DNA of 64,000 bases from Mangrovimonas cancribranchiae. Its GTDB lineage: Bacteria; Bacteroidota; Bacteroidia; Flavobacteriales; Flavobacteriaceae. How positions within the stretch are numbered: position 1 is the stretch's first letter; every line of letters starts with the position of its first letter. Location: contig NZ_CP136925.1 in assembly GCF_037126245.1 (NCBI RefSeq), positions 2,372,001-2,436,000 on the forward strand, read 5' to 3'. Below the pieces are notes generated by a model. The model had not been told where the DNA came from. It searched no databases and saw nothing but the letters and a program-made list of their open reading frames with translations. A program made the position numbers and the translations under genes. Below, piece by piece: positions 19,595-29,300 of the stretch.

Positions 19595-19613
19595 TTTTTA
19601 TTATTCTTTCAAT

Positions 19614-19645
19614 AAAAAAGGCTCAAAATATTTTGAGCCTTTTTT
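19614..19645. terminator. bidirectional perfect-palindrome terminator
   Basis: A 15-bp perfect stem (AAAAAAGGCTCAAAA and its complement) is separated by only TA. It lies between the convergent lipoprotein and lacI genes. Confidence 0.85.
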
Positions 19646-20656
19646 TTATATCTTCTTTGTAGAGTTTCTTTCTACAATTTTGGTCTTAACCACCTTATTT
19701 ACTGGTTCTGTTTTTAACTTACCTTCTATCCTATCTAAAAGAATTCCTGCTGCTATTTTCCCTATGTTTTCGGCATGTTGGCTGACTACAGTTAAAGAAG
19801 GATTGGCGTATTCTGCTACCATACCATTAGTAAACCCGATAACAGAAAGGTCTTGAGGTATGTCAAGATTATTTAATCTGGCAGCGTTTTGAGCTAAAGC
19901 CGCAGAATATTCATCAGCAGCTAAAATGGCATCAATTTTTTGGTTCTTAAATACTGTTGTTAACGTTTTTTCTATTTCTGTATAATGAGATACATTTACA
20001 ATATTAGGCTGCTGATTTAAACTAGAAACAGCTTTTACATAACCTGCTTCTCGATGTTGCCCAACACTCGTATTTGAAATAGGGTTTAAAAACAAGATAT
20101 TCTTACTTCCTAAATCCGACAAAAATTTCACAGCCTTGAAAGCGCCATCAAAATCATCAACAGTCACTTTATCGCAAGTTATATCATCTAAAACACGATC
20201 AAACATAACCATTGGCATGTTATGTTTTGCGCTTTTTTCAAAATGGTCGTAAACTTTGCTTTTTTGGGTTTCTTCGGCTACCGATAAAATCACACCGTCA
20301 ACACTACCATTAATAAAGGTATTAATACTTTCGGCTTCTTTTTGGCTCGACTCATTAGAAAGGCATATAACAATTTTATAGCCTCTTTCTGTAGCTTCTT
20401 GCTCGATACCGTAGAGAACTTTATTAAAAAATTCTATTAAAATAGCTGGAATAATAACTCCTATGGTTTTTGTTGACTTAGATTTTAAACTTCTAGCAAT
20501 ATTATTAGGTACATAATTACAGGATTCTGCAATATCTTTTATACGTTGTCGTGTTCTAGCGCCAATCTCGGGACTATCGTTTAAAGCTTTAGATACCGTT
20601 GATACAGATACTCCTGCAAGATTAGCTAAGTCTTTTAATGTGGTTTTAGAAGGCAT
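19646..20656 (-). CDS. LacI-family transcriptional regulator
   Basis: This 336-residue DNA-binding protein has an N-terminal LacI helix-turn-helix (TLKDLANLAGVSVSTVSKAL, residues 5-24), the hinge-helix region YVPNNIARSL and a periplasmic-binding-protein-like sensor domain from about residue 62 (TKTIGVIIP). Such regulators usually control sugar use. The nearby rightward genes are small secreted proteins and, 4 kb away, a sodium/solute symporter, so the ligand cannot be told from context. Confidence 0.92.
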   Translation of the reverse strand: MPSKTTLKDLANLAGVSVSTVSKALNDSPEIGARTRQRIKDIAESCNYVPNNIARSLKSKSTKTIGVIIPAILIEFFNKVLYGIEQEATERGYKIVICLSNESSQKEAESINTFINGSVDGVILSVAEETQKSKVYDHFEKSAKHNMPMVMFDRVLDDITCDKVTVDDFDGAFKAVKFLSDLGSKNILFLNPISNTSVGQHREAGYVKAVSSLNQQPNIVNVSHYTEIEKTLTTVFKNQKIDAILAADEYSAALAQNAARLNNLDIPQDLSVIGFTNGMVAEYANPSLTVVSQHAENIGKIAAGILLDRIEGKLKTEPVNKVVKTKIVERNSTKKI

Positions 20657-20658
20657 AA

Positions 20659-20666
20659 TTGCGCAA
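20659..20666. promoter_or_regulatory. possible LacI-type operator
   Basis: TTGCGCAA is a CG-centred perfect palindrome 3 bases upstream of the lacI start codon, where an autoregulatory operator could sit. It is short and may be chance. Confidence 0.25.
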
Positions 20667-20804
20667 ATAATTAATCTTTATAAAAATATGACTTATTTTT
20701 TGCAATGTAATCATTAATACATCGTAACACGTTATTTTTCTTTTAAAGTTATATCTTTATTTTATTATCTTAGTCTTTCTAAACCTACTTAAATCATAAT
20801 TACT

Positions 20805-21224
20805 ATGAAACCAACTGCATTAAAACGATATAGTATTAAATGTCTTTTAGTTCTAGCCAGTATAGTTTGTTATACTAGTAACATAAAAGCCCAAAATCAA
20901 ACTAAATTAGCGCCTTTTAAGTTAGTTATAGAGCACTCCAACCAAGGGTTTTCCTTGACTAGCCTTAAAGGTACAATATGGAAAAAATTATCTTTTTCTT
21001 TAAAAAGTGATACATCACAAATTATCGACGAATATGGTTTATTAAGTTCTGGAACAACTTCTAAAGTAGCTCCACCAAACTTAACCGATTTTCTGTTTAC
21101 CATAACAAAAACTGCCGATGGCGTTTTATTAAAAGGGCTTGAAGGAACTGCTTGGACAGAACTTTCTTTTAGCTTACCTGTAAAGGGCAAACAACTATTT
21201 ACTCATGAAGGTATGGTGAAGTAA
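20805..21224 (+). CDS. secreted protein with an internal duplication, function unknown
   Basis: This 139-residue protein has a signal peptide ending at NIKAQ near residue 30. The mature part holds two related units of about 40 residues. One runs from FKLVIEHSNQGFSLTSLKGT through WKKLSFSL. The other runs from FLFTITKTADGVLLKGLEGT through WTELSFSLPVKG. The shared pattern G(F/V)xLxxLxGTxWxxLSFSL is clear. It overlaps the next gene by one base (TAATG), so the two are translationally coupled. I do not recognise a family. Confidence 0.65.
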   Translation: MKPTALKRYSIKCLLVLASIVCYTSNIKAQNQTKLAPFKLVIEHSNQGFSLTSLKGTIWKKLSFSLKSDTSQIIDEYGLLSSGTTSKVAPPNLTDFLFTITKTADGVLLKGLEGTAWTELSFSLPVKGKQLFTHEGMVK

Positions 21225-21940
21225 TGAAGTATCTTTTTTTTATATTTATTTTAACCGCAACCTGTATATCCGCAAAGGCTCAAAAATTATATAAATTTGA
21301 CTATTTAATTACTTACGAACGATACTTTTCTGGAGAAGACTCTACTAAATCCTATCCTGTAAGTTATTTAACTAACTCTAAAGACAATAGCTACCTTGCA
21401 AAAATAACTTACTTACATGATAACAACATTCAAATTATATTTTTTAAACACGATGTTATTTATGCTAATGTAAAAACTACACAACAAGAACTTATTAAAG
21501 CAGAAACTATTGCCATTCCTTGCTCTGCCATTACCAAACTAAAAAACTCCCACAAACATCTAACCAAAAACTATTATTTTACTAATTTAAAAGATACTAT
21601 AATTAATGATTTACCGCATGCTGTATATACATTGCAAAGTAATTATAAACCACGAAAAAAAAGACGAAAAAAAATAGGAAAGAACATTTATATAGTTGAT
21701 AAATCTACTAATTATCACTTACCAATACTTCCGTTTAGTACAGCCTATGAGGAATGGCTTGAAGAAAAAAATATCCCAAATGGTATTATAACTCAAAGAA
21801 TATATGTCAATCATTTAAATAAAATAGGTTCAATTAATAAACTAAAAAACATTTATAAAATTGATAAAAAGATTCTTATCCCTAAAGAATGTTGGCCTCC
21901 TAAAATCCCCCAAATAAAAATATCACACCGTTATCACTAA
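21224..21940 (+). CDS. secreted protein of unknown function
   Basis: This 238-residue protein has a signal peptide ending at ISAKAQ near residue 19. The mature protein is Lys/Asn/Tyr-rich, with a basic stretch (KPRKKRRKKIGKN) in the middle. The pattern of an N-terminal YLITYERY strand and repeated beta segments recalls GLPGLI-type periplasmic proteins of Bacteroidota, but I cannot confirm this. It is coupled to the preceding secreted protein. Confidence 0.6.
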   Translation: MKYLFFIFILTATCISAKAQKLYKFDYLITYERYFSGEDSTKSYPVSYLTNSKDNSYLAKITYLHDNNIQIIFFKHDVIYANVKTTQQELIKAETIAIPCSAITKLKNSHKHLTKNYYFTNLKDTIINDLPHAVYTLQSNYKPRKKRRKKIGKNIYIVDKSTNYHLPILPFSTAYEEWLEEKNIPNGIITQRIYVNHLNKIGSINKLKNIYKIDKKILIPKECWPPKIPQIKISHRYH

Positions 21941-22009
21941 TATGCCTTTATCTATTAAATTTATGGCTTAATTTTTTGTTACCTTAGTCTAAATTCTCAA
22001 AAGAAACCT

Positions 22010-22225
22010 ATGAAAAACCCTATTCTCCTAATTACATTTTGTTTATTACTAACCTTTACCTCTACAAAAGCTCAAGAACAAAACACCTCACATTTTACTC
22101 TCAAGGCTTCTGGCGGTATTGGATATAGTTTGGTTAAAAATGATACCCAGCCTAACTACAATTTAAATAGTAATTATGCCGATATAGTTTTAAACTACAA
22201 CTTCACTAAAAAACTAAAGCAATAA
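22010..22225 (+). pseudogene. truncated outer-membrane beta-barrel protein
   Basis: The 71-residue reading frame has a good signal peptide (ending STKAQ) and then only the first strands of what looks like an outer-membrane barrel (FTLKASGGIGYSLVKND...YADIVLNYNF). It stops at a TAA that shares its last base with the ATG of the DUF2200 gene. A barrel cannot form from so few strands, so this is probably the 5' remnant of a longer gene whose remainder was deleted up to the next start codon. A genuine small secreted protein is the alternative. Confidence 0.5.
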
Positions 22226-22590
22226 TGGCTAAAACTCACGACGAACGCATAGCAAGCATGACCTTTGCCTCGGTTTACCCGCATTATATTACTAAAGTTG
22301 AAAAGAAAGGCAGAACTAAAGCCGAACTTCATCAAGTTATAGAATGGCTCACTGGTTTTAACAATAAAACCCTACAAAAACTTATTGATGACAAAGTAAC
22401 TTTTGAAAGCTTTTTTAAAAAGGCAACGCTACATCCTAATGCGCCGTTAATTAAAGGCGTTATTTGTGGCTATCGCATCGAGGATATTAAAACACCCCTA
22501 ACACAGCAAGTTAGATACTTAGACAAGTTGGTTGATGAGTTAGCCAAAGGCAGAAAAATGGACAAAATTTTACGAACACCAAAGCCTTAA
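22225..22590 (+). CDS. DUF2200 domain protein
   Basis: This 121-residue cytosolic protein matches the DUF2200 pattern throughout: HDERIASMTFASVYPHYI at the start, GRTKAELHQVIEWLTGF, a conserved FFxxA region, HPNAPLIKGVICGYRIE, and IRYLDKLVDELAKGRKMDKILR-like end. Homologues are single-domain proteins whose function is not established. Its ATG overlaps the stop of the upstream barrel remnant. Confidence 0.85.
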   Translation: MAKTHDERIASMTFASVYPHYITKVEKKGRTKAELHQVIEWLTGFNNKTLQKLIDDKVTFESFFKKATLHPNAPLIKGVICGYRIEDIKTPLTQQVRYLDKLVDELAKGRKMDKILRTPKP

Positions 22591-22605
22591 CTTTAAGAAA
22601 ACAAT

Positions 22606-22631
22606 AACACCGTTTACAATAGGTGTTTTTT
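22606..22631 (+). terminator. hairpin terminator after the DUF2200 gene
   Basis: A stem AACACC/GGTGTT with a 10-base loop is followed by a T run. Confidence 0.6.
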
Positions 22632-22642
22632 AAATTTACGGC

Positions 22643-23023
22643 GTGAAAGAAAAAATCTCTATAAAAACAATCGCTTCTTTACTTTCCTTGGTAGGGTTAG
22701 CGGTATTGTTAATTCTTTCCCCTTGCAAGGTTAGAAACTTCATCCAACAGGAACTTGGCACCCAACAAACCGAAGTTTCCAATAAGAATAAAACCACAAT
22801 AAGTCTTTCTAATTGCCTTGATACTGAAATAACTAATCACGATTCAACCTTAGGAAACACTAGTTTTTCACAACAACTTGCAGCTATTAAAACAGATGTT
22901 AGCACTTCGTTTATAGCAACTAATTTTAGTTATAATCACACACCTTCTTATGCAGCAAGAAAACATGCAAGTGCTACAATTCCTCTCTATATTTTATATC
23001 AAAACTTTAAAAACTATCTGTAA
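22643..23023 (+). CDS. small membrane-anchored or secreted hypothetical protein
   Basis: This 126-residue protein starts with GTG. Residues 8-28 are a hydrophobic segment (TIASLLSLVGLAVLLILSPC) that could be an anchor or signal. The rest is polar, Ser/Thr/Asn-rich and without recognisable motifs. It is followed by its own hairpin and then the DoxDA gene, and may be related to that gene's function only by position. Confidence 0.5.
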   Translation: MKEKISIKTIASLLSLVGLAVLLILSPCKVRNFIQQELGTQQTEVSNKNKTTISLSNCLDTEITNHDSTLGNTSFSQQLAAIKTDVSTSFIATNFSYNHTPSYAARKHASATIPLYILYQNFKNYL

Positions 23024-23048
23024 TTAATTACGCTTATTCACCTCGTAT

Positions 23049-23075
23049 TACCAGTTAATGTTACTGGTATTTTAT
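23049..23075 (+). terminator. hairpin terminator before the DoxDA gene
   Basis: A 7-bp stem TACCAGT/ACTGGTA with a 7-base loop is followed by TTTTATT. Confidence 0.5.
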
Positions 23076-23096
23076 TAATTAACAGATATTTTAAAA

Positions 23097-24113
23097 ATGA
23101 CATATAACAAAAAAAACGATGCTGGACTTCTAGTTCTAGCACTAAGATTAGTAATTGGTTGGACCTATTTTTCTGCCTTTTGGAGAAGAACTGTATTAGT
23201 TGATAAACTCGATCCTGATTTGGCAGGCTACATAGGCGAAAAATTCAATCACTTTTTACCTCACGCTTTAGGTATTAAACCTGTAATTCAATATTTAGTA
23301 GAACATCCCGATATCTTATGGATAAACATGGTTGCTTTTACTATAATTGAAGGTATTGTTGGATTATTCATCATCTTTGGTGCATTTACCAGACTAATGA
23401 GTATAGGCGTATTTGGATTAGCCATGGGCATTCTTCTAGGCTCTGGCTGGATTGGCACCACTTGTTTAGACGAATGGCAAATAGGAGTTCTAGGTATTGC
23501 TACAGGGTTTGTATTATTTTTTACAGGTAGCGGAAAATACTCTATAGATAATTACCTTATAAAAAACACATCTACTATAACTAAAAAGAAATGGTTTTCT
23601 TGGCTTGGATCTGGAACACTTCCTATTAAAGAAACTATTTTTCCAAAAATTGTTTTAGTAGGATCGATAGCTATTTTAGGAATTGCGCTAATGACCAATC
23701 AAATTTTTCATGGTGGTTTATGGGGAACACTTCATAACAAATCGGTTAAACCTCAATTAGAAATCACTAAAGGTAAGATAGTTAATAACGCCTTATCTTT
23801 TGATGTTTTTAGAACTGAAGGTGTTGATGTTTATGGAGCTTGGATTATTGGCATTGAATTACTTGATCAACAAAATAACACCATACTAAAATACACACCT
23901 ACAGATTTATCGTCTTTAAGTAACAATAGTATTTCAAACTATTATATTGCCAAAGTTAAACCAGGAAAACATAGTTTAATTATTCCTTTAGGAGCCAAAG
24001 CAAATTTAACCTTAAAACATCCTAATTTAACACAGTTAGAAAAGGGAACTTATACCTTAAAAATAACAGATATAAGTGGTGTCTTTTGGAAGCATAATAT
24101 TGCAAGTAATTAA
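23097..24113 (+). CDS. DoxD/DoxA fusion (thiosulfate:quinone oxidoreductase-like membrane protein)
   Basis: This 338-residue inner-membrane protein has a DoxD-like four-helix part (about residues 8-165: RLVIGWTYFSAFWRRTVL, EGIVGLFIIFGAFTRL, GSGWIGTTCLDEWQIG, a short tail). A further membrane segment and a DoxA-like beta domain follow (about 205-338: ITKGKIVNNALSFDVFRTEG, GAWIIGIELL). In Acidianus, DoxD and DoxA are the two subunits of thiosulfate:quinone oxidoreductase; here both are on one chain. Bacterial homologues are often annotated only as DoxX-related, so a sulfur-oxidising role is plausible but not certain. Confidence 0.8.
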   Translation: MTYNKKNDAGLLVLALRLVIGWTYFSAFWRRTVLVDKLDPDLAGYIGEKFNHFLPHALGIKPVIQYLVEHPDILWINMVAFTIIEGIVGLFIIFGAFTRLMSIGVFGLAMGILLGSGWIGTTCLDEWQIGVLGIATGFVLFFTGSGKYSIDNYLIKNTSTITKKKWFSWLGSGTLPIKETIFPKIVLVGSIAILGIALMTNQIFHGGLWGTLHNKSVKPQLEITKGKIVNNALSFDVFRTEGVDVYGAWIIGIELLDQQNNTILKYTPTDLSSLSNNSISNYYIAKVKPGKHSLIIPLGAKANLTLKHPNLTQLEKGTYTLKITDISGVFWKHNIASN

Positions 24114-24202
24114 AGTTAAAAATAGCCTATCTAGGTTTCACTCAATTTTTATCACCTTTCTACCAAACATACCGCCTAACCCTACCGTAAAAGTTATATA
24201 AA

Positions 24203-24540
24203 ATGACGTACTCAAAAAAAGTCTAAAAAATGCTATATCGACAGGTATCAGCGGCATGGTTGGTGGTGGTATTTTTGCTGTATTAGGATTAGCTGTTTCA
24301 TTAGCAAAAAGAGGTACACCAATTGCCTTTTTATTTGCGGGAATATTAGCTCTAATAACGGCTTACAGTTACGCAAATTTCTCTAAAAAATATCCTAATA
24401 GAGGTGGAACTGTTAAATTTATTAATCAAGGTTTTGGAAAAACCAGTATTTTAGCTTTGAAAAAAACGTATAAGAATCATTCTTTTTTTATCAATTTTTC
24501 AATAAAAAAATTTTATTCAACAATTGCACTAATTCTTTAA
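24203..24540 (+). pseudogene. broken APC-superfamily amino-acid permease (5' fragment)
   Basis: The sequence begins at an ATG (MTYSKK) and then needs one extra base within the A run near 24212-24218 to enter the frame encoding SLKNAISTGISGMVGGGIFAVLGLAVS. That frame continues with the first two membrane segments of an APC permease (GTPIAFLFAGILALITAYSYA, RGGTVKFINQGFGKT). Similarity stops after about 75 residues, and unrelated sequence runs to a TAA at 24540. A frameshift plus loss of roughly five sixths of the gene makes this a clear pseudogene. Confidence 0.8.
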
Positions 24541-24603
24541 GCAATGTATACTGTTTACAGTATTTGAATTGTATATTTAGCTTCTTAACTAACTAAAAAA
24601 ATC

Positions 24604-26256
24604 ATGATTGGATTGCTTTCCTTTATAGGATTTACAGCTCTTGTGGCTATTATATCTTATTTCGCTACACGAAATACAAATGAAAATTCTTCAGACGGTT
24701 ATTTCCTTGGTGGTAGAAGTTTAACGGGTGTTGTTATAGCAGGCTCGTTATTACTAACCAACCTCTCTACCGAACAAATTGTTGGATTAAACGGTACTGC
24801 CTATAAAGAAGGTGTTCTTGTAATGGCCTGGGAAACCTTAGCCGCAATTGCTATGGTAATAGCCGCCATTTTTCTATTACCTAGATATTTAAAAGGAGGC
24901 ATTGCAACCATCCCTACGTTTTTAGAACGTCGATATAACAAAACAACAAAAGCCATAACCTCTGGTTTGTTTTTAAGTGGTTATGTCGTGGTACTTTTAC
25001 CCATTGTTTTATACTCTGGCGCATTAGCCATAAATAGCATGTTCGATGTTCCGGAAATGTTAGGCGTTTCTAAAACAGTTGGACTATGGATTACGGTATT
25101 TTCTATTGGTATTATAGGGTCTATTTATGCCATTTTTGGTGGTCTTAAAGCTGTAGCAGTTTCCGATACAATTAATGCCATTGGATTATTAATTGGCGGG
25201 TTACTTATTCCCATTTTTGGACTAATGGAAATTGGCAACAATAGTATTACTGAAGGAATTTCAACGCTTTTTGAATCAAACCCAGAAAAGTTTAATGCTA
25301 TTGGCGATGTAACAGCCTCGGTACCTTTTACTACGATTTTTACAGGTATGATGCTTGTGCAATTATTCTATTGGGGTACCAATCAAGCCATTATACAACG
25401 GGCTTTAGGAGCTAAAAACCTTAAAGAGGGTCAAAAAGGTCTTTTACTAGCCTCTTTTATAAAGATATTAGGGCCTTTAATTGTTGTCCTTCCTGGTATT
25501 ATTGCCTTTCATATTTTTCAAGGTAATCTTTCCAACCCAGACGAAGCGTATCCAGAGTTAGTAACTCGTGTTCTACCAGCATCTTTAGTAGGTTTCTTTG
25601 CTGCGGTGTTATTTGGTGCCATACTTAGTTCATTTAACAGTGCTTTAAACAGCTCGGTAACCTTATTTGGTGTTGATATTTATAAGGAATTTATCAATAA
25701 ACAGGCTTCTGAAATTCAAATTGTAAAAGCTGGAAAACGTTTTGGTGTTTTATTAGCATTGCTTTCCATGTTTGTTGCTCCATTTATTGCGAATGCTCCA
25801 GACGGGTTATTTGGCTATTTACAAGAAGTTAACGGTTGTTATAGCATCCCTATTTTAACCATTATTGTTGTGGGATATTTAACCAAACGTGTCCCTGCAA
25901 TTGCAGCAAATATTGCTATTTTATCTGGAGCTATTCTTTATATTATCAGTCAGTTTGTATTACAACCGTATTATGTAAACACAGCGTTGGCAGATGCGAA
26001 AGCAGCTTCAATAACAGATGAAGCCGCATTAGCCTTAATTAAAGCCGAAGCTTACCCGCATTATTTACATGTAATGGCTATACTGTTTGTCTGTAATATT
26101 ATTGTTATGCTTATAATTGGTAAGCTTTTCCCAAGAAAAGAAGCTTACACAGATACATTTACTCAAGAAGTAGATATTACTCCATGGAAATATGCAAAAA
26201 CAGTAGGAGTTGCTATTACTCTTATTGTTATTGCTATATATATTTATTTCTCTTAA
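24604..26256 (+). CDS. sodium/solute symporter (SSS/SLC5 family)
   Basis: This 550-residue inner-membrane transporter has about 14 hydrophobic segments. The family motifs FATRNTNENSSDGYFLGGRSLTG near the N-terminus and FWGTNQAIIQRALGAKNLKEGQKG-like (YWGTNQAIIQR) in the middle are typical of SGLT-like transporters of the YidK/vSGLT branch, which carry sugars or inositol with Na+. The C-terminal region has the usual long extracytoplasmic loop and a last helix. The substrate is not readable. A LacI regulator 4 kb upstream hints at a carbohydrate, weakly. Confidence 0.9.
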   Translation: MIGLLSFIGFTALVAIISYFATRNTNENSSDGYFLGGRSLTGVVIAGSLLLTNLSTEQIVGLNGTAYKEGVLVMAWETLAAIAMVIAAIFLLPRYLKGGIATIPTFLERRYNKTTKAITSGLFLSGYVVVLLPIVLYSGALAINSMFDVPEMLGVSKTVGLWITVFSIGIIGSIYAIFGGLKAVAVSDTINAIGLLIGGLLIPIFGLMEIGNNSITEGISTLFESNPEKFNAIGDVTASVPFTTIFTGMMLVQLFYWGTNQAIIQRALGAKNLKEGQKGLLLASFIKILGPLIVVLPGIIAFHIFQGNLSNPDEAYPELVTRVLPASLVGFFAAVLFGAILSSFNSALNSSVTLFGVDIYKEFINKQASEIQIVKAGKRFGVLLALLSMFVAPFIANAPDGLFGYLQEVNGCYSIPILTIIVVGYLTKRVPAIAANIAILSGAILYIISQFVLQPYYVNTALADAKAASITDEAALALIKAEAYPHYLHVMAILFVCNIIVMLIIGKLFPRKEAYTDTFTQEVDITPWKYAKTVGVAITLIVIAIYIYFS

Positions 26257-26278
26257 ATAACTAAAACTCAGTATTATT

Positions 26279-26314
26279 AAAAAAGGCTTTTACATTTAAG
26301 TAAAAGCCTTTTTT
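26279..26314. terminator. bidirectional hairpin terminator
   Basis: A 15-bp perfect stem (AAAAAAGGCTTTTAC and complement) with a 6-base loop lies between the convergent symporter gene and the 1300-residue T9SS protein gene. Confidence 0.85.
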
Positions 26315-26330
26315 GTTATGGTTTTTATCG

Positions 26331-29300
26331 CTATCGCTTTAATGCAAAGTGCGATTTAAATTGCTTTTGTTGCCCAGACATATCATCTACATAAGTTAAC
26401 ACAAACCAATAATCTGTTGAGGGCACTTTTTCACCTTTATAAGTTCCATCCCATCCAGGACCAGAAGGCCTTATTCTTGTGATAATTTTCCCGTATCTAT
26501 CGTAAATAGTTATTTGAGCACTATTTTGATCTTCAAATGCTGTAATATTCCAAGTATCATTATAAGAATCATCATTGGGTGTAAAAAACTTAGGATAACC
26601 CACAATATTAATATCTTCAATGGTTAGAACACCACAGGATGGGTTTTCAGTTTTCATATCGTATACATAAACCGTATGTTCTCCAATACTTACGTTAGCA
26701 AACACACCACCATTATTAACTATAGGACCATCATCTAATTGAAACCAATACTCACCATAACCTTCTACAGTAATTATAATACTAGGGTTAGCATCTAATC
26801 CATCAGATTGTGACACATTAACCAAAACAGCTTGTCCTGATTGAAATACTTCAAAAGGTTGACTAACATCTGAATCGCAATTTGCCGTATTTTGAATTTC
26901 GGTGACAGATACCGTATAAAGCCCTGGAGCATTAGTATTAACCACATAAGTATCTTGATTTGCTCCTGTAATCTCTGTTCCATTTAAATACCATGTGTAC
27001 GCGTAGTTAGCACCTTGCAAATCACTAACTAATGTCACTTGATTTTGCACAGCATCAGTTAAATAATCGACACACAATGTATTAGTACCATCTAAAGATG
27101 AAATGACAGGCGTTAATACTGGGCTAACGGTATAATCTACACTTGTAGTTGCTATACAAACATTAGGTATATTAACATTCTCTACGCGAATGTGAATCGT
27201 TTGATTATTTGCTACTGAATTAACAAAAGTTTCTGGATTAGTTATTAAATCTGTTCCATCTATAGCCCCTTGAGAAGTTTCGTGATAAGTTACTTGGTAA
27301 TCTGCAGCATTTTGTCCATTTAAGACTTCTGCGCTTAGTGTTGTTAAATCAAACTCATGAAATCCATCATTTAGTCCATCATCATCACATACAACAACAG
27401 GATTAGGCATCGTTGCCATAGCAGCGTCTTCTACATATAATTCAAAAGGAAATATTTCAGAACACAAACTTGAATTATTTGTAATTTGAACATAAATCGT
27501 TTGATTATAGGCTACAGTATTGTTGTATGGGTTTTGGATGATTTCTATCGTAGCAGCACTGTCTTCGTAAAAGGTGACATCAAAATCTGAAATATTTTGC
27601 GTGCTTCCTAAAATATTAGCAACCTCAGCATCTAAATCGAAAGCATAAATTCCATTTCCACTAGTACCACATTCGGTTAAACTGGTTACGTCTATAGTTG
27701 GAATTGGACTCACCTGTATTTCCATGGTCTCGGTAACGGCACATTGGCCAGTGTCGGGCGTAAATGTATAGATTGTTGTAGTTGTGTTGTCCATAGCAGG
27801 ACTCCAACTTCCTGTTACACCATTATTAGATGTCGTTGGTAAAGCCGCTAATGCATCACCTTCACAAATAGGAGCTACTTGTGTAAACGTTGGGATTACA
27901 ATCGGATTAACTACTATTTCCATAGTTTCCGTAACGGCACATTGACCTGCATCTGGGGTAAACGTATAGGTTGTTGTAGTTGTGTTATCCATAGCAGGAC
28001 TCCAACTTCCAGTGACGCCATTATCAGATGTCATTGGTAAAGCCGCTAAGGTATCGCCTTCACAAATAGGGACTACTTGTGCAAACGTTGGCGTTACAAT
28101 TGGGTTAACTACTATTTCCATAGTTTCCGTAACGGCACATTGACCTGCATCTGGGGTAAACGTATAAGTCGTTGTAGTTGTGTTATCCATAGTAGGACTC
28201 CAAACTCCAGTTATTCCATTGTTAGATGTGGTTGGTAAAGCAGCTAATGCATCACCTTCACAAATAGGATCTATTTGTGTAAACTCAGGAATTAATCCAG
28301 AATTTACAATTATCTCCATAGTTTCCGTAACGGCACATTGACCAGCATCTGGAGTAAACGTATAAGTCGTTGTGGTTGTATTATCTATTGCAGGACTCCA
28401 ACTTCCCGTTATTCCATTATTAGATATGGTTGGTAAGGCAGCTAATGCTTCGCCTTCACATACAGGATCTACTGGTGTAAATATTGGCATTACAGTTGGA
28501 TTAACTATTATTTCCATAGTTTCGGTAACGGCACATTGACCAGCATCTGGGGTAAACGTGTAAATTGTTGTTGCCGTATTATCTATAGCAGGGCTCCAAC
28601 TTCCAGTAACGCCATTATTAGATGTGGTTGGTAAGGCAGCTAAGGTATCACCTTCACAAATAGGATCTATTGGTGTAAACGTTGGCGTTACAATTGGATT
28701 AACTATAATTTCCATAGTTTCGGTAACGGCACATTGACCAGCATCTGGGGTAAACGTATAAGTTGTTGTTACTGTATTATCTATAGCAGGACTCCAACTT
28801 CCAGTGACGCCATTGTCTGACATAGTTGGTAAAGCAGCTAAGGTATCACCTTCACAAATGGGGTCTACTTGTGTAAACGTTGGCGTTACAATTGGATTAA
28901 CTATAATTTCCATAGTTTCGGTAACGGCACACTGACCTGCATCTGGAGTAAACGTATAGGTTGTTGTTACTGTATTATCTATAGCAGGACTCCAACTTCC
29001 GGTAACACCATTATCTGACGTGGTTGGCAAAGTAGCTAAGGTATCACCTTCACAAATGGGGTCTATCTGAGTAAACGTTGGGATAATAGTTGGCGTTACA
29101 GTAACAGTTTCAGTTTCAGAAAGCGGTTCTGAGCAAACAACTGTTCCATCGTAATTAATCACTTCTGTATCCTCTAATTGCCAAGTCATATCTGCTGTTG
29201 GCGATTCTACAAACGATGCCACTCCTGTATCGTCCAATACAACTTCTTGAGTCGCGCCACCATCTATAGTGTAATGTACAGCTGCATATGGCGTTCCTGT

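Noticed and set aside
23097-24113. A sulfur-oxidation gene cluster
   Set aside because: Only the DoxDA protein is present; no other sulfur-oxidation gene lies nearby.
27712-29100. Regular repeats that might suggest a CRISPR array
   Set aside because: The unit is 198 bp, in frame, and encodes a protein domain; there are no short repeats with unique spacers and no cas genes.
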